DNA from: Thermoplasmatales archaeon UBA509
Lineage (GTDB): Archaea; Thermoplasmatota; Thermoplasmata; Thermoplasmatales; Thermoplasmataceae
DNA length: 27,407 nt
NCBI GenBank assembly: GCA_002498845.1
Contig: DAJC01000037.1
Span: 46,250 to 73,656 of the forward strand
Reading direction: 5' to 3'
In this document: in pieces, positions 14,813 through 22,055 of the stretch
Position numbering within the stretch: the first letter of the stretch is position 1
Layout of the letters: each line of letters begins with the position of its first letter
Notes under the pieces: generated by a model
Databases searched by the model: none
Told to the model about the DNA's origin: nothing
Seen by the model: the letters and a program-made list of their open reading frames with translations, nothing else
Made by a program: the position numbers and the translations under genes

Positions 14813-15784
14813 TTATTTCGTGTCAGGATTTCCTTCCGCAACAAGCCGGTTGAAGAGCGGCACAGAAACAGGGGCAAGATCCGGCCCGTTCTTCAGTCCC
14901 CTCAAAATCTTCACTGGCCTGTACATACTCTTGAATTCCTCCCTGACCGCTGTTCTCAGTGGCCCAAATAGATCATTGCCGGCGTTGGCTATGCCACCAC
15001 CTATGATGAGAACTTCCGGGTCCAGTATGTTGATTATGTTTACAATGCCCACTGCCAGGTAATATATGGTCTCCTCTACTATGAGCTGGGAAAACATATC
15101 GCCTTTTCGCTTGAACTCAAAGACCTTCTTCGCATCTATCTCTGAAGGCTTAACCTTTGAAAAGAGTTCAGATTCCTTCACGGCCGTGATGTTTTCCGAA
15201 ACACGTCTTGCTATTCCCCTGCCACCTGCAATGGCCTCCAGGCAACCTCTCCGTCCGCACCCGCAGACTGGGCCGTTGGACATGACCACCATATGGCCAA
15301 CCTCCAGCGCCATTCCATGTGCACCACGGTAAAGCTGCCCGTTCAGGAATGCCCCGCCGCCGATGCCAGTGCTCAGCGTCATGTAAACGAAGTTATCGAT
15401 GCCCCTGCCATTGCCGAACATCCTTTCCGCTATTGTTGCTCCTGTAGCATCATTTTCAAGATCAACAGACACTCCAAATTCAGTCTCAAGTGCTTCGCTA
15501 ATTGGGAAATTTCTGAGGCCCAGAATATTTGGGGACGATAATACCATTCCCTTCTCCCTGTCCACCAGTCCTGCAAACACAACTCCTATGTTATCCGGCT
15601 GTTTTACACCAACCTCATCCAGCAGCTTCCAGCCCATGTTTATGAGATCTTCCTTGAGCCTGCCTCCACCCAGGTGTCTTACCGTCGGTTTCCTCAGCGA
15701 CTTGATGATCCTGCCATTTTCATCGCCGATCACAGCTGAAATTTTTGTCCCACCCACATCATAACCAAGAATAGTTCTGGGCAT
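14813..15784 (-). CDS. ROK-family sugar kinase, probable glucokinase
   Basis: ROK kinases phosphorylate hexoses or their derivatives with ATP. The phosphate-binding motif DVGGTK is at 9-14. The catalytic aspartate is D112 in LENDATG, and STGIGGG is at 138-144. The ROK zinc site is complete: H164 in EVGH, then C174, C176 and C181 in the CGCGRRGCLE segment. The length of 323 residues is normal. The E-x-G-H motif fits glucose-type substrates, but allose, mannose, N-acetyl sugars or fructose cannot be excluded. The gene is divergent from the trp operon. A TATA box lies 25 bases upstream of the ATG. Confidence 0.9.
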   Translation of the reverse strand: MPRTILGYDVGGTKISAVIGDENGRIIKSLRKPTVRHLGGGRLKEDLINMGWKLLDEVGVKQPDNIGVVFAGLVDREKGMVLSSPNILGLRNFPISEALETEFGVSVDLENDATGATIAERMFGNGRGIDNFVYMTLSTGIGGGAFLNGQLYRGAHGMALEVGHMVVMSNGPVCGCGRRGCLEAIAGGRGIARRVSENITAVKESELFSKVKPSEIDAKKVFEFKRKGDMFSQLIVEETIYYLAVGIVNIINILDPEVLIIGGGIANAGNDLFGPLRTAVREEFKSMYRPVKILRGLKNGPDLAPVSVPLFNRLVAEGNPDTK

Positions 15785-15802
15785 CCATACTTGATTTTCT
15801 TT

Positions 15803-15814
15803 CTAAATATAAAG
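15803..15814 (-). promoter_or_regulatory. TATA box for the ROK kinase gene
   Basis: The minus strand reads CTTTATATTTAG, centred about 25 bases before the ATG at 15784, matching a leaderless archaeal promoter. Confidence 0.6.
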
Positions 15815-15928
15815 AATGACATACGGGGAGAAAATTCAGTGAAGTATGACAGGCAGCAAAATAATCAGTGTCTGTGAAATTGTTTATATCGTCCCTGATG
15901 GCATACAAATATCTATCGTGTGCTATAC

Positions 15929-15944
15929 TAAACATTAATGTTTA
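15929..15944. promoter_or_regulatory. Perfect 16-base palindrome at the trp promoter, candidate operator
   Basis: TAAACATTAATGTTTA is a perfect 16-base palindrome. Its right end overlaps the TATA box, so a bound dimer would block TBP/TFB. It lies about 27 to 42 bases upstream of the likely transcription start. It differs from the TGTACA boxes known for TrpY of Methanothermobacter. The regulator is not identified. Confidence 0.55.
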
Positions 15945-15950
15945 AATATT
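15941..15950 (+). promoter_or_regulatory. TATA box for the trp operon
   Basis: TTTAAATATT is centred about 25 bases before the ATG at 15971. This spacing predicts a leaderless transcript beginning at that ATG, and argues against the in-frame ATGs at 15938, 15956 and 15959. Confidence 0.65.
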
Positions 15951-15970
15951 ATACAATGATGGTAGATTAC

Positions 15971-17224
15971 ATGCTATCAACACAGAAAAGTGATCTGATC
16001 CCAGAAAAATGGTACAATGTTGTTCCCGATCTTCCGGAACAGCTTCCGCCACCCCTTGACAATGAGAAGAACAAATCCTCCATAGAACTTCTGAACAGCA
16101 TCCTACCAAAGGAAGTGCTGAAACAGGAGTTCACATTCCAGAGATTCCTGAAGATTCCCGATGAGGTAAGGGAGATATATGAACAGACAGGACGCCCTAC
16201 TCCCCTTGTAAGGGCAAGAGGACTGGAAAAATATCTGGATTACTCCGGCAAGATACTCTACAAATATGAAGGGGCCACCATAACTGGATCGCACAAGATA
16301 AACACCGCCGTGCCCCAGGCCATCTATGCGGCAAATGAGGGTGTCGAGAAAGTTGTAACCGAGACCGGTGCTGGACAGTGGGGCACGGCCACTAGCGTTG
16401 CTGCTTCATTTGCAGGAATCAAGGCCAAGGTCTTCATGGTTAGAATAAGTTACCAGCAGAAGCCCCTGAGAAAGAAGATCATGCAGCTTTATGGTGGAGA
16501 AGTTTCTCCAAGCCCTTCTGACGAAACCGAATTCGGCAGAAGCATGCTTAAGCAGAATCCGGATCATCCGGGATCACTGGGAATAGGAATAGGCGAGGCA
16601 GTTGAATATGCTCTGGACCACAATCTCAGATACCTTGTCGGAAGTGTGTTCAACTCCGTGCTGACGCACCAGAGCATCATAGGTCTGGAAACGGAAAAAC
16701 AACTTGAGATCATGGGAACTGAACCTGATGTCCTTATAGGCTGCGTTGGCGGCGGCAGTAACTTCGGCGGATTCTCATTTCCCCTCATGAAGAAATTCAA
16801 GGATGTGGAGGTGATAGCCTCAACAGCAGCTGAGGTCCCTAAATTCACAAAGGGAGAATACAAATATGATTATGTGGACACCGCAAGGATCCTGCCATCT
16901 GTGAAGATGTTTTCTCTAGGGGCAGACTTCATGCCGGAGAAAATATATGCAGGCGGGCTCAGGTACCACGGTGCTGCCCCATCCCTCTCAATGCTTGTCA
17001 ATACCGGAAGAATAAAGACAGTCGATGAAAGTCAGGAAAGCGTCATAGAAGCTCTCAAGATTTTCTCAAGAACTCAGGGAATCGTTGCAGCACCGGAATC
17101 AGGGCATGCCATTGCCACGGCCATTGATTACGTGAGAAGCCATAAGGACGAGAGAAAGACAGTCGTTGTGAATGTGAGCGGACATGGACTGCTTGACATG
17201 TCCATTTTCAGGGATGGCCAATGA
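15971..17224 (+). CDS. trpB: Tryptophan synthase beta chain, TrpB2 type
   Basis: The enzyme joins indole and serine to tryptophan using pyridoxal phosphate. The PLP lysine is K109 in GSHKINTA. ETGAGQWG carries the catalytic glutamate, and GGGSNFGG binds the phosphate. The N-terminal extension (PEKWYNVVPDLPEQLPPPL) and the segments around it mark the TrpB2 subgroup rather than the common TrpB1. The start at 15971 gives 417 residues and is supported by the TATA box spacing; upstream ATGs lie in or next to the promoter. This is the first gene of the trp operon and overlaps trpA by ATGA. As no TrpB1 is nearby, TrpB2 is probably the physiological beta chain here. Confidence 0.95.
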   Translation: MLSTQKSDLIPEKWYNVVPDLPEQLPPPLDNEKNKSSIELLNSILPKEVLKQEFTFQRFLKIPDEVREIYEQTGRPTPLVRARGLEKYLDYSGKILYKYEGATITGSHKINTAVPQAIYAANEGVEKVVTETGAGQWGTATSVAASFAGIKAKVFMVRISYQQKPLRKKIMQLYGGEVSPSPSDETEFGRSMLKQNPDHPGSLGIGIGEAVEYALDHNLRYLVGSVFNSVLTHQSIIGLETEKQLEIMGTEPDVLIGCVGGGSNFGGFSFPLMKKFKDVEVIASTAAEVPKFTKGEYKYDYVDTARILPSVKMFSLGADFMPEKIYAGGLRYHGAAPSLSMLVNTGRIKTVDESQESVIEALKIFSRTQGIVAAPESGHAIATAIDYVRSHKDERKTVVVNVSGHGLLDMSIFRDGQ

Positions 17225-17967
17225 ACAGCCCTTCAACCATACTTTATTTCACATCTTCGTTCCCGGATCACGGAACACTGTGTGGCTTTCTAGAGAATGT
17301 TGACCCTGCAGTTGTAAAATATGTTGAGGTGGGATTCCCTTCATCTGATCCAAGATACGACGGACCGGAAATAAAAGAAACACATGAAATTGCTGAGAAG
17401 AATTTTCAAAGCGGCCATCTGGAACAGTATGCGGATATACTTGGAAAAAAAGGTGTCAGGACGTATCTTCTCACGTATTACAGAGATCTTGCAAGACAGT
17501 CATCAGATTTTATTCCACATCTCAGTGATTCCGGTTTTTCCGGTGTAATTGTTCCCGACCTGCTGGTAGACTACAGCGCCATTGCATCAGATGTCATAAC
17601 CCGGATACAGGGAAGCCTTGATTTCATACCGTTCTTCAATCCAGCCACACCTGATGGAGTCATAGAACGGATCAGTAGAATGACAGAATCATGGATTTAT
17701 TACGGCCTTCAGCCGGCCACAGGCATACGTATTCCATATGATCTTGAGGAGGTTTCCAGAAGGATAATTGAGCTTTTGCCTGGCAGGGAAGTGAATTTCG
17801 GCTTTGGTATCCGGTCAATGGACCAGATAGGCAGAATCATGGATCTTGGTTCAAAGGGAGTGGCCTTAGGCACACTTCTTGTCCCCATGGTCAGGGAAAA
17901 CCGGCTTGATGATTTTGTGGAGCTTCAGGAGCAGATCAGGGAGGTTCAGGATCATGTTAAGGGGTGA
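17221..17967 (+). CDS. trpA: Tryptophan synthase alpha chain
   Basis: The alpha chain splits indole-3-glycerol phosphate into indole and glyceraldehyde 3-phosphate. The TIM-barrel catalytic residues are E36 in VEVGFPSSDP and D47 in YDGPEI; these match E49 and D60 of the E. coli enzyme. The phosphate-binding end FGFGIRS and the GVALGTLL strand are near the C-terminus. At 248 residues it is slightly shorter than bacterial forms because the N-terminus lacks a leading helix. It starts within trpB (ATGA) and ends 7 bases before the likely trpD start. It probably works with TrpB2, although TrpB2 proteins generally bind TrpA more weakly than TrpB1. Confidence 0.96.
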   Translation: MNSPSTILYFTSSFPDHGTLCGFLENVDPAVVKYVEVGFPSSDPRYDGPEIKETHEIAEKNFQSGHLEQYADILGKKGVRTYLLTYYRDLARQSSDFIPHLSDSGFSGVIVPDLLVDYSAIASDVITRIQGSLDFIPFFNPATPDGVIERISRMTESWIYYGLQPATGIRIPYDLEEVSRRIIELLPGREVNFGFGIRSMDQIGRIMDLGSKGVALGTLLVPMVRENRLDDFVELQEQIREVQDHVKG

Positions 17968-17974
17968 ACGGAAG

Positions 17975-18934
17975 ATGAGCTATGACCGAATGGCATCAGC
18001 GTATGCCAGATTGAAAATCCTTCTTGAGAGTTCTTCAGACGAGGAAAAGGCAAATTTCCTGCGTGAGGCGATTCCAGAGCTTATTGACGGGTATGAGATT
18101 TCAGGCTACTCCCGTGCTGTAAGGGAAAGATCTTTTCTTCCACGTATATCCGGTGCCATTGATATCGTTGGAACCGGAGGAGATGGGAAAAACACCATAA
18201 ACGTGAGCACTGCAGCTTCGGTTGTTGTTTCTGCAATGGGACACACGGTTGTCAAACACGGCAACTTTGGATCTTCAAACCATAAAGGGAGTGCTGACTT
18301 CATGAAGTACCTTGGCTATAATTTCAACTTTAATGAAGATGGGCTAAGGGACAGAATAAGGGCACTGAACTTCGCGTTCCTGCTTGCTCCTCTTCACAAC
18401 GACAGTTTTGCGAAATTTGCTGCAGCCAGGAAAATTGTTGCCCGCAAGACGGTTTTTAACTATCTGGGGCCCATCACCAACCCTGCAGATCCTGAAACTG
18501 TGGTGCTTGGGGCGGCGGACACCAATATCCAGAAAATATATGCCGAATTCATGCAGGCAGAAGGAAAGACTGGATATTCACTCCACGCAGATGACGGCAT
18601 GGATGAGGTTTCACCCTTTTCCGGAACCGTGCTACTGCACGTGCATTCCAATGGAATCAGGAAAATCACCATTGAACCTGAAAAATTGTTGAGTACCAGT
18701 CCTGATGAAAAACATATTGAATCACCTGACCCTGAAAAATCATTTGCCATGACTGTTCAGGGACTTTCCGGGAAATCAAGGGCCACAGCCGAATTCATTG
18801 CCCTGAATGCAGCACCTGCTCTTGCTGCTGCAAGAGGTGATTACAGCCTTGACAACGCGTACAGCAAAGCTCTTGAATGCATTCTCTCAGGTGCTGCATA
18901 CGCTCACCTCAGGAGGATTGTTGAATTTGCATGA
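17975..18934 (+). CDS. trpD: Anthranilate phosphoribosyltransferase
   Basis: The enzyme transfers phosphoribose from PRPP to anthranilate. The diphosphate-binding glycine loop GTGGDG is followed by NVSTAAS, KHGNFGSS and the segment YLGPITNPADP, all typical of the family. The chosen ATG at 17975 gives 319 residues and follows a GGGGTGA ribosome binding site 8 to 14 bases upstream. An ATG at 17954, preceded by GGGAGGTT, would add seven residues and overlap trpA; both are possible. The 3' end overlaps the trpF start. The aspartate-rich DDGMDE motif (magnesium binding) is present. Confidence 0.95.
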   Translation: MSYDRMASAYARLKILLESSSDEEKANFLREAIPELIDGYEISGYSRAVRERSFLPRISGAIDIVGTGGDGKNTINVSTAASVVVSAMGHTVVKHGNFGSSNHKGSADFMKYLGYNFNFNEDGLRDRIRALNFAFLLAPLHNDSFAKFAAARKIVARKTVFNYLGPITNPADPETVVLGAADTNIQKIYAEFMQAEGKTGYSLHADDGMDEVSPFSGTVLLHVHSNGIRKITIEPEKLLSTSPDEKHIESPDPEKSFAMTVQGLSGKSRATAEFIALNAAPALAAARGDYSLDNAYSKALECILSGAAYAHLRRIVEFA

Positions 18935-19553
18935 CAGTGCCCCTTTCGTGAAAATATGCGGAATAACCAACATTGATGACGGTATTGCTGCTTTAAGGGC
19001 CGGAGCTGCCATACTTGGAGTGGTGATTTCTGATCTCTCTCCAAGAAAAGGGACTATGGATCTAGTCCCAAGGTTGAAAGATGCAGGAGCTGTGGTTGCC
19101 ACAGTGCATACTGACATGGAAAGCGTTCTGATGAATAATGGCCAGCAGGACTATGTTCAGCTTCACTTCGACCATACGTGCGATGACATCTCAAGAGTCA
19201 GAGAAAAGACTGGAAAGAAGATCATATCAGTAATGAGGACAAGGGATGTAATCTCTGCGGTAAATAATGGCAGAGATCGCATCAGTTGCGGTGCAGATCT
19301 TGTCCTCATAGATACGGGCGTTCCAGTTGCGGAAATTATAAAAGGAAAGGACTTGCCAGAATTCCACGAAAGAATTGGTCTGGCTGGGAAAATTTCACCT
19401 GAGAATGTAAGCTCCATAATGGAGGTGCATCCTGGATTTCTGGATGTGAGCAGTTCCATCGAATCTTATCCTGGAAAGAAGGATATCGAACTTATAAACA
19501 AATTCATGGAGGTGGTGAGCCGTGAAAGGCAGCGTATATACACAGATTCCTGA
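18921..19553 (+). CDS. trpF: Phosphoribosylanthranilate isomerase
   Basis: This TIM-barrel enzyme converts phosphoribosylanthranilate to its ribulose form. The catalytic cysteine is in VKICGIT near the N-terminus. The later motifs VQLHFD, LAGKISPENV (with K in place of the usual G) and DVSSSIES followed by PGKKD fit the family, with small departures from the consensus LAGGL and DVSSGVE. The start is uncertain: AGGAGG at 18911-18916 points to a TTG at 18921 or 18927, both inside the end of trpD. A GTG at 18948, giving MKICGIT, lacks a ribosome binding site. There is no ATG start. It overlaps trpE by 32 bases. Confidence 0.9.
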   Translation: MNLHDSAPFVKICGITNIDDGIAALRAGAAILGVVISDLSPRKGTMDLVPRLKDAGAVVATVHTDMESVLMNNGQQDYVQLHFDHTCDDISRVREKTGKKIISVMRTRDVISAVNNGRDRISCGADLVLIDTGVPVAEIIKGKDLPEFHERIGLAGKISPENVSSIMEVHPGFLDVSSSIESYPGKKDIELINKFMEVVSRERQRIYTDS

Positions 19554-20712
19554 TCTGCTTTCAGAAAATGCGGATTTTGCATATATGTGCAGGTTCAATG
19601 ATAAAAACCGTTTGCACGGGGAAGAAGTGCTGATAACAACGGCATCTGCACCTGAATCCGGAAGGGGGAAACCCGGCAGCACGTTCATGAAGATGCTGGA
19701 GGAACTTCATAATAGCACCATCCTGAATGCGCCTCATTTTGCTCCCGTTATATTTTCATACGACATGGTGGAGGAAGTCTTTGGAATAAGCCTGAGGAAA
19801 TCTTCCGGTTGGCCTTATTTCTCATATATAGTTCCAGATTCCGTACATACAGGAAAGGTTGAGAGACCTTCCGGTGTTCCGGTTATCGGGGGTGCAAGGC
19901 CAAGGATTGATGACAGAGAGAGGCGAATACTCAGAGAAACCATAGGTGATGTGCGAAATCGGATAAGGGAGGGGGAACTTCTACAGGCAGTAATTTCCCA
20001 GCAGTTCCGCATCCCTGATTCCGTGGACAGCTTCGGGCTTCTGAAGCATCTTCTGGTTAATGACAGATCCCGATACGTGTATTATTATAAATTCGGTGAT
20101 CTGGAGGTTGTGGGAAGCTCCCCGGAGAATGTTTACAGGCAGGATGGGAAACACGCGCTCATAAACCCAATAGCCGGAACCAGGCAGAGGACCCCTGGCG
20201 AAGTGAATTCAAACGGAAGTATACTGGAGTTGCTGGCTGACACAAAGGAGCTCTGTGAGCACAGGATGCTTGTGGACCTTGCTAGGAACGATCTTTCCAG
20301 AATCAGCGATCCCGGAACCATAAAGGTTACAGGCGACATGGTTCCTGAGGAATTTTCTTCGGTAATACATCTTGTGAGCACGGTGGAATCAAGACTCAGA
20401 AATACAGTCTCTCCACTTGATGTCCTTCTAAGTATATTCCCTGCCGGAACCGTAAGCGGTGCACCAAAAAGGAGGGCCATAGAGATCATAGACAGCCATG
20501 AGGAGGTTCCCCGGGGAGGATATGCAGGATCTGTTGGCCTCATGGGGTTGGACAGTGCCGATATGGCTCTTGGCATAAGGACGATGTTCAGGACGCATGA
20601 TATGACCTACACGCAGGCAGGTGCAGGAATCGTTAAGGATTCTGTCCCTGAGAGGGAAGTTGAGGAGATCATTGCAAAGGCGGGTACAGTAATTTCAGGA
20701 GTGAAATCATGA
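19522..20712 (+). CDS. trpE: Anthranilate synthase component I
   Basis: TrpE makes anthranilate from chorismate and ammonia supplied by TrpG. The catalytic core motifs are present: PIAGTRQRT, DLARNDLSRI, FPAGTVSGAPKRRA, GYAGSVG and TQAGAGIVKDS near the C-terminus. At 396 residues it is shorter than the bacterial enzyme of about 500; the N-terminal domain is reduced. The segment DLLSEN near residue 12 resembles the LLES element that binds feedback tryptophan in other TrpE proteins, so feedback inhibition may be kept. The start is a GTG with a GGAGGTGGTGA ribosome binding site. It lies inside trpF and ends in an ATGA overlap with trpG. Confidence 0.95.
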   Translation: MKGSVYTQIPDLLSENADFAYMCRFNDKNRLHGEEVLITTASAPESGRGKPGSTFMKMLEELHNSTILNAPHFAPVIFSYDMVEEVFGISLRKSSGWPYFSYIVPDSVHTGKVERPSGVPVIGGARPRIDDRERRILRETIGDVRNRIREGELLQAVISQQFRIPDSVDSFGLLKHLLVNDRSRYVYYYKFGDLEVVGSSPENVYRQDGKHALINPIAGTRQRTPGEVNSNGSILELLADTKELCEHRMLVDLARNDLSRISDPGTIKVTGDMVPEEFSSVIHLVSTVESRLRNTVSPLDVLLSIFPAGTVSGAPKRRAIEIIDSHEEVPRGGYAGSVGLMGLDSADMALGIRTMFRTHDMTYTQAGAGIVKDSVPEREVEEIIAKAGTVISGVKS

Positions 20713-21272
20713 AGGTGATGGTTATCGACAACCATGATTCTTTTGTCTACAACATTGTGGATATGATCAGGAGATTGGGGGCAGAAGTTGAACTTTTTGA
20801 AAATGACGGCCTTCCGGATCCGGCATACGCTGCTAAATTCCAGTTCCTGGTGATTTCTCCCGGTCCTGGAAACCCGCTCAATCCCGGCGATCGCGGAAGC
20901 ACACTTGATTTCATATCCAGAACGAAATTCAAAAAGATCCTCGGTATATGCTTTGGACACCAATTGCTCGGATTTCATCTGGGATCAGGAATTTACAGGA
21001 CAGACAGACTTTACCATGGCGAGGTTGACACCATTTCTAACCTGGGAGGTGGAATCCTGAAGGCAATAAACGGCGACTTTCACGCGGTGAGATACCACTC
21101 ACTTGCCATAACTCCCTCAAGCGCAATAACCGTGGATGCAGTATCCGAAACAGATGGTACAATAATGGCATTCCATTCAAAGGATGATAGAATTTATGGG
21201 GTGCAGTTCCACCCTGAAAGCCATTATTCTGAGTTTGGAGAAATAATAATCAGGGAGTTCCTTTCCGCATGA
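20709..21272 (+). CDS. trpG: Anthranilate synthase component II, glutamine amidotransferase
   Basis: TrpG releases ammonia from glutamine for TrpE. The class I amidotransferase triad is complete: C81 in GICFGHQLLG, with H168 and E170 in QFHPESH. The oxyanion loop is SPGPGNP at 50-56. The protein is 187 residues, a stand-alone domain with no fusion to TrpE or TrpD. The N-terminal strand MVIDNHDSFVYN is the family hallmark. It overlaps trpE and trpC by ATGA on both sides, which ties the subunits together at translation. Confidence 0.96.
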   Translation: MKVMVIDNHDSFVYNIVDMIRRLGAEVELFENDGLPDPAYAAKFQFLVISPGPGNPLNPGDRGSTLDFISRTKFKKILGICFGHQLLGFHLGSGIYRTDRLYHGEVDTISNLGGGILKAINGDFHAVRYHSLAITPSSAITVDAVSETDGTIMAFHSKDDRIYGVQFHPESHYSEFGEIIIREFLSA

Positions 21273-21982
21273 ACACTGTTGAAAAAATCTACATGGACAA
21301 CCCAGGAAGATCCCGGTTTCCATATTCCAGAACAAGAGACACTATTAGCCTGATCGGAGAGCTCCATCGAATAAAGGCCGATGGAAAGCCTGGCATTATA
21401 AAGGAGTTTAAAAGGCGCTCCCCGTCGGGTTTCCTGAATGACAGGTACCCCTCTGTACATGACTATTTCAGGAGTAAAATTGATGCCAGAACGGCAGGCA
21501 TGAGCATTCTCACAGAACCTGATTACTTTAATGGTTCCTATGAGGATCTGAGCATATGCCAGGAATTCAATCTGCCCATTCTTGACAAGGATTTCATTTC
21601 CACTCCCGTAATGGTGGAGAATGCATACAATGCTGGAAGTGATGCCATCCTCCTCATAATGGATTTTCTGCCTTCACATGCTGTGGAAGAGCTCACCAGT
21701 ACGGCACGGAACTACGGGATGGAAGTTTTGATTGAATTCCACGATCTGCGGTTTCTATCTGAAATAGAGCCCATGGATGGAGTCGTATATGGATACAACA
21801 GGCGCGACCTCAGGAGCCTGAGAATGGACCCTCAGGATAGAGTTGTGAACGATTACCTACGGGAACATCATGTTGACATTATCCTTGAAAGCGGCCTTGA
21901 TTCTTCATTACTTAACAGTGCTGAACTATCTGCATTTGCTGGTTTCCTCATAGGAACATCGGTCCTGACTGATAATATTTGA
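21269..21982 (+). CDS. trpC: Indole-3-glycerol phosphate synthase
   Basis: The enzyme closes the indole ring. The catalytic lysine lies in IIKEFKRRSPSG near residue 45, the second in PILDKDF, and a catalytic glutamate in VLIEFHD. The family motif GINNRDL appears as GYNRRDL, and ESGL and GFLIGTSVL form the phosphate site. At 237 residues it is a compact form. It is the last gene of the trp operon. A weak hairpin (CTGCC at 21998, GGCAG at 22011) follows the stop codon, but no T-rich terminator is evident before the pyruvate kinase promoter. Confidence 0.95.
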   Translation: MNTVEKIYMDNPGRSRFPYSRTRDTISLIGELHRIKADGKPGIIKEFKRRSPSGFLNDRYPSVHDYFRSKIDARTAGMSILTEPDYFNGSYEDLSICQEFNLPILDKDFISTPVMVENAYNAGSDAILLIMDFLPSHAVEELTSTARNYGMEVLIEFHDLRFLSEIEPMDGVVYGYNRRDLRSLRMDPQDRVVNDYLREHHVDIILESGLDSSLLNSAELSAFAGFLIGTSVLTDNI

Positions 21983-22028
21983 CGAATCGCCATGCCTCTG
22001 CCATGATGCCGGCAGGATAATTGCACGG

Positions 22029-22036
22029 TTATATAG
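22029..22036 (+). promoter_or_regulatory. TATA box for pyruvate kinase
   Basis: TTATATAG is centred about 24 bases before the ATG at 22056, which indicates a leaderless transcript and a promoter separate from the trp operon. Confidence 0.65.
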
Positions 22037-22055
22037 TTCAAGTTAATTCTCAATA

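Noticed and set aside
15938..15970. Upstream in-frame ATG codons for trpB at 15938, 15956 and 15959
   Set aside because: They lie in the palindrome, the TATA box or just after it. The box is spaced correctly for a transcript starting at 15971, and the family sequence begins there.
17879..17974. Longer trpD frame starting at 17879
   Set aside because: The extra residues are the out-of-frame translation of the trpA end and do not resemble the family; a ribosome binding site precedes the ATG at 17975.
18807..18920. Longer trpF frame starting at 18807
   Set aside because: This is an out-of-frame reading of the trpD end (leucine-rich, non-protein-like); AGGAGG at 18911 marks the real start region.
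21998..22015. Hairpin after trpC as a terminator
   Set aside because: The stem has only five pairs and no T run follows; archaeal termination depends on T-rich sequence rather than hairpins.
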